Origin: an uncultured bacterium
GTDB taxonomy: Bacteria; Bacteroidota; Bacteroidia; Bacteroidales; Bacteroidaceae
Length of the DNA stretch: 64,000 nucleotides
Direction of reading: 5' to 3'
NCBI GenBank assembly: GCA_905215555.1
Contig: CAJMQU010000001.1
Span: forward strand, 186,001-250,000
In this document: positions 62,259-64,000 of the stretch, in pieces
Layout: each line of letters begins with the position of its first letter
Position numbering within the stretch: the first letter of the stretch is position 1
Program-made: the position numbers and the translations under genes
Notes under the pieces: generated by a model
What the model was told of the DNA's origin: nothing
Database searches by the model: none
What the model saw: only the letters and a program-made list of their open reading frames with translations

Positions 62259-64000
62259 TCAATAGTATTTCGCAGCCGGTGCTTCGTCTCCTTTATACTC
62301 ATCATTTACGTAGACACGTATCCAGTCAACATACATGGCAGGCGTCGCGTCTTTCTTCCATTCAGCAGGGACAATGGCACCGGGCCAGGCATTCGGATTC
62401 ACAGAGATACCTGTGCTGAAGATAAGAAAGAACCCCAGCGGATCATTCCAAGGCCAGTCAGTATTACCATCGTCACCTTTGCGATGTTCAAAGTAAGCCT
62501 GCCCGTTGACACCACCCACGATACGGTCGGGATACCACTCCAGCCAATAGATATTCCACCGGGACATATCGGCAAGGTCGATCGTGGAAGTTACACTGCC
62601 CGAACCACCTACCACACCGGCATAATGATTCTCGGAGTGCAGTGTGAAATGGGCGCGGTCGTTCAGCGTCCTCTTAGGATTCTCCAAAAGGTCGATTTCA
62701 CCGTTCTTCGGCCAGGGACGGTTATTATTGCCCATAAACCAAAGGGCATCGTTAAAGCCTACGTAGGGAGTACGTTTGAAACGGATCTCAATGCGCATAT
62801 TCTCGGTGAAATTACACCAGAACTCCTTACTTCCCGGCAAAGAAGTACGGTAACAGCCATGAGAATATTTCACCTTCTTACCGAAACGGTTATCTATCGA
62901 GTCTTTCTCTTCCACACTCCAGATGCGCAAGACTCCTCCCTCCACTTTCGAGCATTTCCGGTTATCGACCTTTGCCGCACACGACATATGCATGCCCCTA
63001 TGCTCTATGAAACCAAGCGGTAGTCCCTTTCTGGTATCTTTATTATTAAACTCATGAGCTGTATAGAAATACCAGCCATCCGCCTTAGGGTGTCTGTCCC
63101 CTTCCTTTAGAGACAGCGCGTTCCCCGGATGATCATAAACCAACGTTTCATCATCTTTCGGCAATTTCCTCCCTACTTGTCCGCCATCAGGATAAGAAAC
63201 AAAATTACCGGTTCTTTTCAGAACAGGCATGGTGGCATGCTGTTCTCTCAAATAATCGCTTAACGTCTTCGCCAGTTCTTTTGTTTTATCCGGATAACCG
63301 GCAGATAAGTCATACTTTTCAGAAATATCGTCCGCCAAGTTATAAAGGCAATTCTTCCCGTTTTCGTAATAATGAATCAGTTTCCAGTCACCTTTCACTA
63401 TGGCACTTTGCGGCGCACCGGTGGTCTGTACTCTCTCGCCCCAGTTATTCGGATAATGAAAAAACAAAGCACGTTCCCGATTTCCGCCCTCTCCTTTTAT
63501 TTGTGCCATGAAACTTTGTCCGTCAATACGCTGCGGCGTTTGGTAATCATGCACTCCGGCAAGTTCCAGTAAGGTAGGAAAGAAATCTTCGATAATGACC
63601 GGCGTATCATTAACAGTCGAAGGTTTCGTTACATTCGGATAATAGACGATCATCGGTTCGCGTATTCCCCCTTCTTTCAATGAACCTTTACCTTCACTCA
63701 AAGGAAAGTTCTTGCCTGCACGGCCTATTGTATAACCACCATTATCGGACATGAAAATAACCACTGTGTTATCCGCAATCCCTTTCCGATCCACATAGTC
63801 CATCAAATCTCCCAAACTCTTATCCATTCCTTCCAACAAAGCGGCATATTGCGCCTCTTTGTGCGTAAGTCCCTTGTCAATATATTTCCGGTAGAAACGT
63901 TTGTCTGTCTTGAAGGGGGCATGTACGGCATAATGGCTCATATACAAAAAGAACGGGTTGGACTGTTCAAGGGCTTTATCCATAAGTCCCTTTGCTTCCA
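62259..64000 (-). CDS. Sulfatase fused to GH16-like domain (5' part beyond window)
   Basis: The frame is open from the window edge to TGA at 62259; about 580 residues are visible. The N-terminal visible part is the C-terminal half of an S1 formylglycine-type sulfatase (PFFLYMSHYAVHAPF, DNTVVIFMSDNGGYTIGRAGKNFPLSEGK, SAIVKGDWKLIHYYENG); the catalytic Cys/Ser motif lies outside the window. After about residue 270 comes a beta-jelly-roll region with the GH16 catalytic pattern GEIDLLEN (Glu-x-Asp-x-x-Glu, about residues 429-434) and the flanking WFMGNNNRPWP and WNIYWLEWYPDRI segments. A single polypeptide with desulfating and endo-glycanase domains fits a sulfated galactan, carrageenan-like or host glycan substrate. 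No stop or frameshift separates the parts. Confidence 0.88.
   Translation of the reverse strand, partial: EAKGLMDKALEQSNPFFLYMSHYAVHAPFKTDKRFYRKYIDKGLTHKEAQYAALLEGMDKSLGDLMDYVDRKGIADNTVVIFMSDNGGYTIGRAGKNFPLSEGKGSLKEGGIREPMIVYYPNVTKPSTVNDTPVIIEDFFPTLLELAGVHDYQTPQRIDGQSFMAQIKGEGGNRERALFFHYPNNWGERVQTTGAPQSAIVKGDWKLIHYYENGKNCLYNLADDISEKYDLSAGYPDKTKELAKTLSDYLREQHATMPVLKRTGNFVSYPDGGQVGRKLPKDDETLVYDHPGNALSLKEGDRHPKADGWYFYTAHEFNNKDTRKGLPLGFIEHRGMHMSCAAKVDNRKCSKVEGGVLRIWSVEEKDSIDNRFGKKVKYSHGCYRTSLPGSKEFWCNFTENMRIEIRFKRTPYVGFNDALWFMGNNNRPWPKNGEIDLLENPKRTLNDRAHFTLHSENHYAGVVGGSGSVTSTIDLADMSRWNIYWLEWYPDRIVGGVNGQAYFEHRKGDDGNTDWPWNDPLGFFLIFSTGISVNPNAWPGAIVPAEWKKDATPAMYVDWIRVYVNDEYKGDEAPAAKYY

Overview
The window looks like a chromosome segment of a gut Bacteroides species. 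The evidence is a SusC/SusD pair with a hybrid two-component regulator, Mfa1/Mfa2-type fimbrillins, a MACPF lipoprotein, many Sec/lipoprotein signals, and Bacteroides promoter boxes (-7 TAnnTTTG, sometimes -33 TTTG) in place of E. coli-like ones. The species cannot be fixed from the sequence alone. No rRNA, tRNA, CRISPR array or complete insertion sequence was seen.

Layout. 1-5.3 kb (minus): envelope operon of a large lipoprotein, a hairpin, a TlpA-like thioredoxin, a DUF6029-type outer-membrane protein and an Omp28-type lipoprotein cut by the window edge. 5.3-6.6 kb: AT-rich, mostly non-coding, with a promoter-like box followed by nested inverted repeats. 6.6-8.2 kb: MACPF lipoprotein gene interrupted by an in-frame TGA. 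8.4-11 kb: TonB-receptor-like barrel. 11-16 kb: AAA ATPase behind three related palindromes, MgtC/DUF4010 membrane protein, CYTH protein, a 45-residue membrane protein, and prfB. 16-19 kb: M16 protease lipoprotein.

19.3-36 kb is a polysaccharide utilisation locus (GH28, GH3, SusD, SusC, hybrid two-component system, GH43-CBM6) whose enzymes suggest a pectic or xylose/arabinose-decorated plant glycan. 36-39 kb holds an acyl-CoA synthetase and a small barrel protein. 39-51.5 kb is a fimbrial operon with assembly proteins, major fimbrillin, anchor, minor and tip subunits. Upstream of it lies a 201-bp segment bounded by perfect 20-bp inverted repeats, next to a tyrosine recombinase gene. The segment carries a consensus promoter pointing into the operon, so the sequenced copy appears to be in the ON phase.

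51.6-60.6 kb is core metabolism and envelope work: an ArgE-type deacylase, the dut-TPR-DUF4292-envC operon, a dGTPase, and the glycine-lipid acyltransferase pair GlsA/GlsB. 60.8-62.1 kb holds two tandem, nearly identical ECF-type sigma factors, each behind the same palindrome. The window ends inside a gene fusing a sulfatase to a GH16-like domain.

The most unexplained signal is a family of intergenic tandem arrays (13.8, 14.6, 20.9, 52.8 and 61.5 kb) with unrelated or only faintly related sequences. Four have exactly the same 22-bp period; the fifth has spacings of 21 and 22. The period is not a multiple of three and the arrays are not coding.
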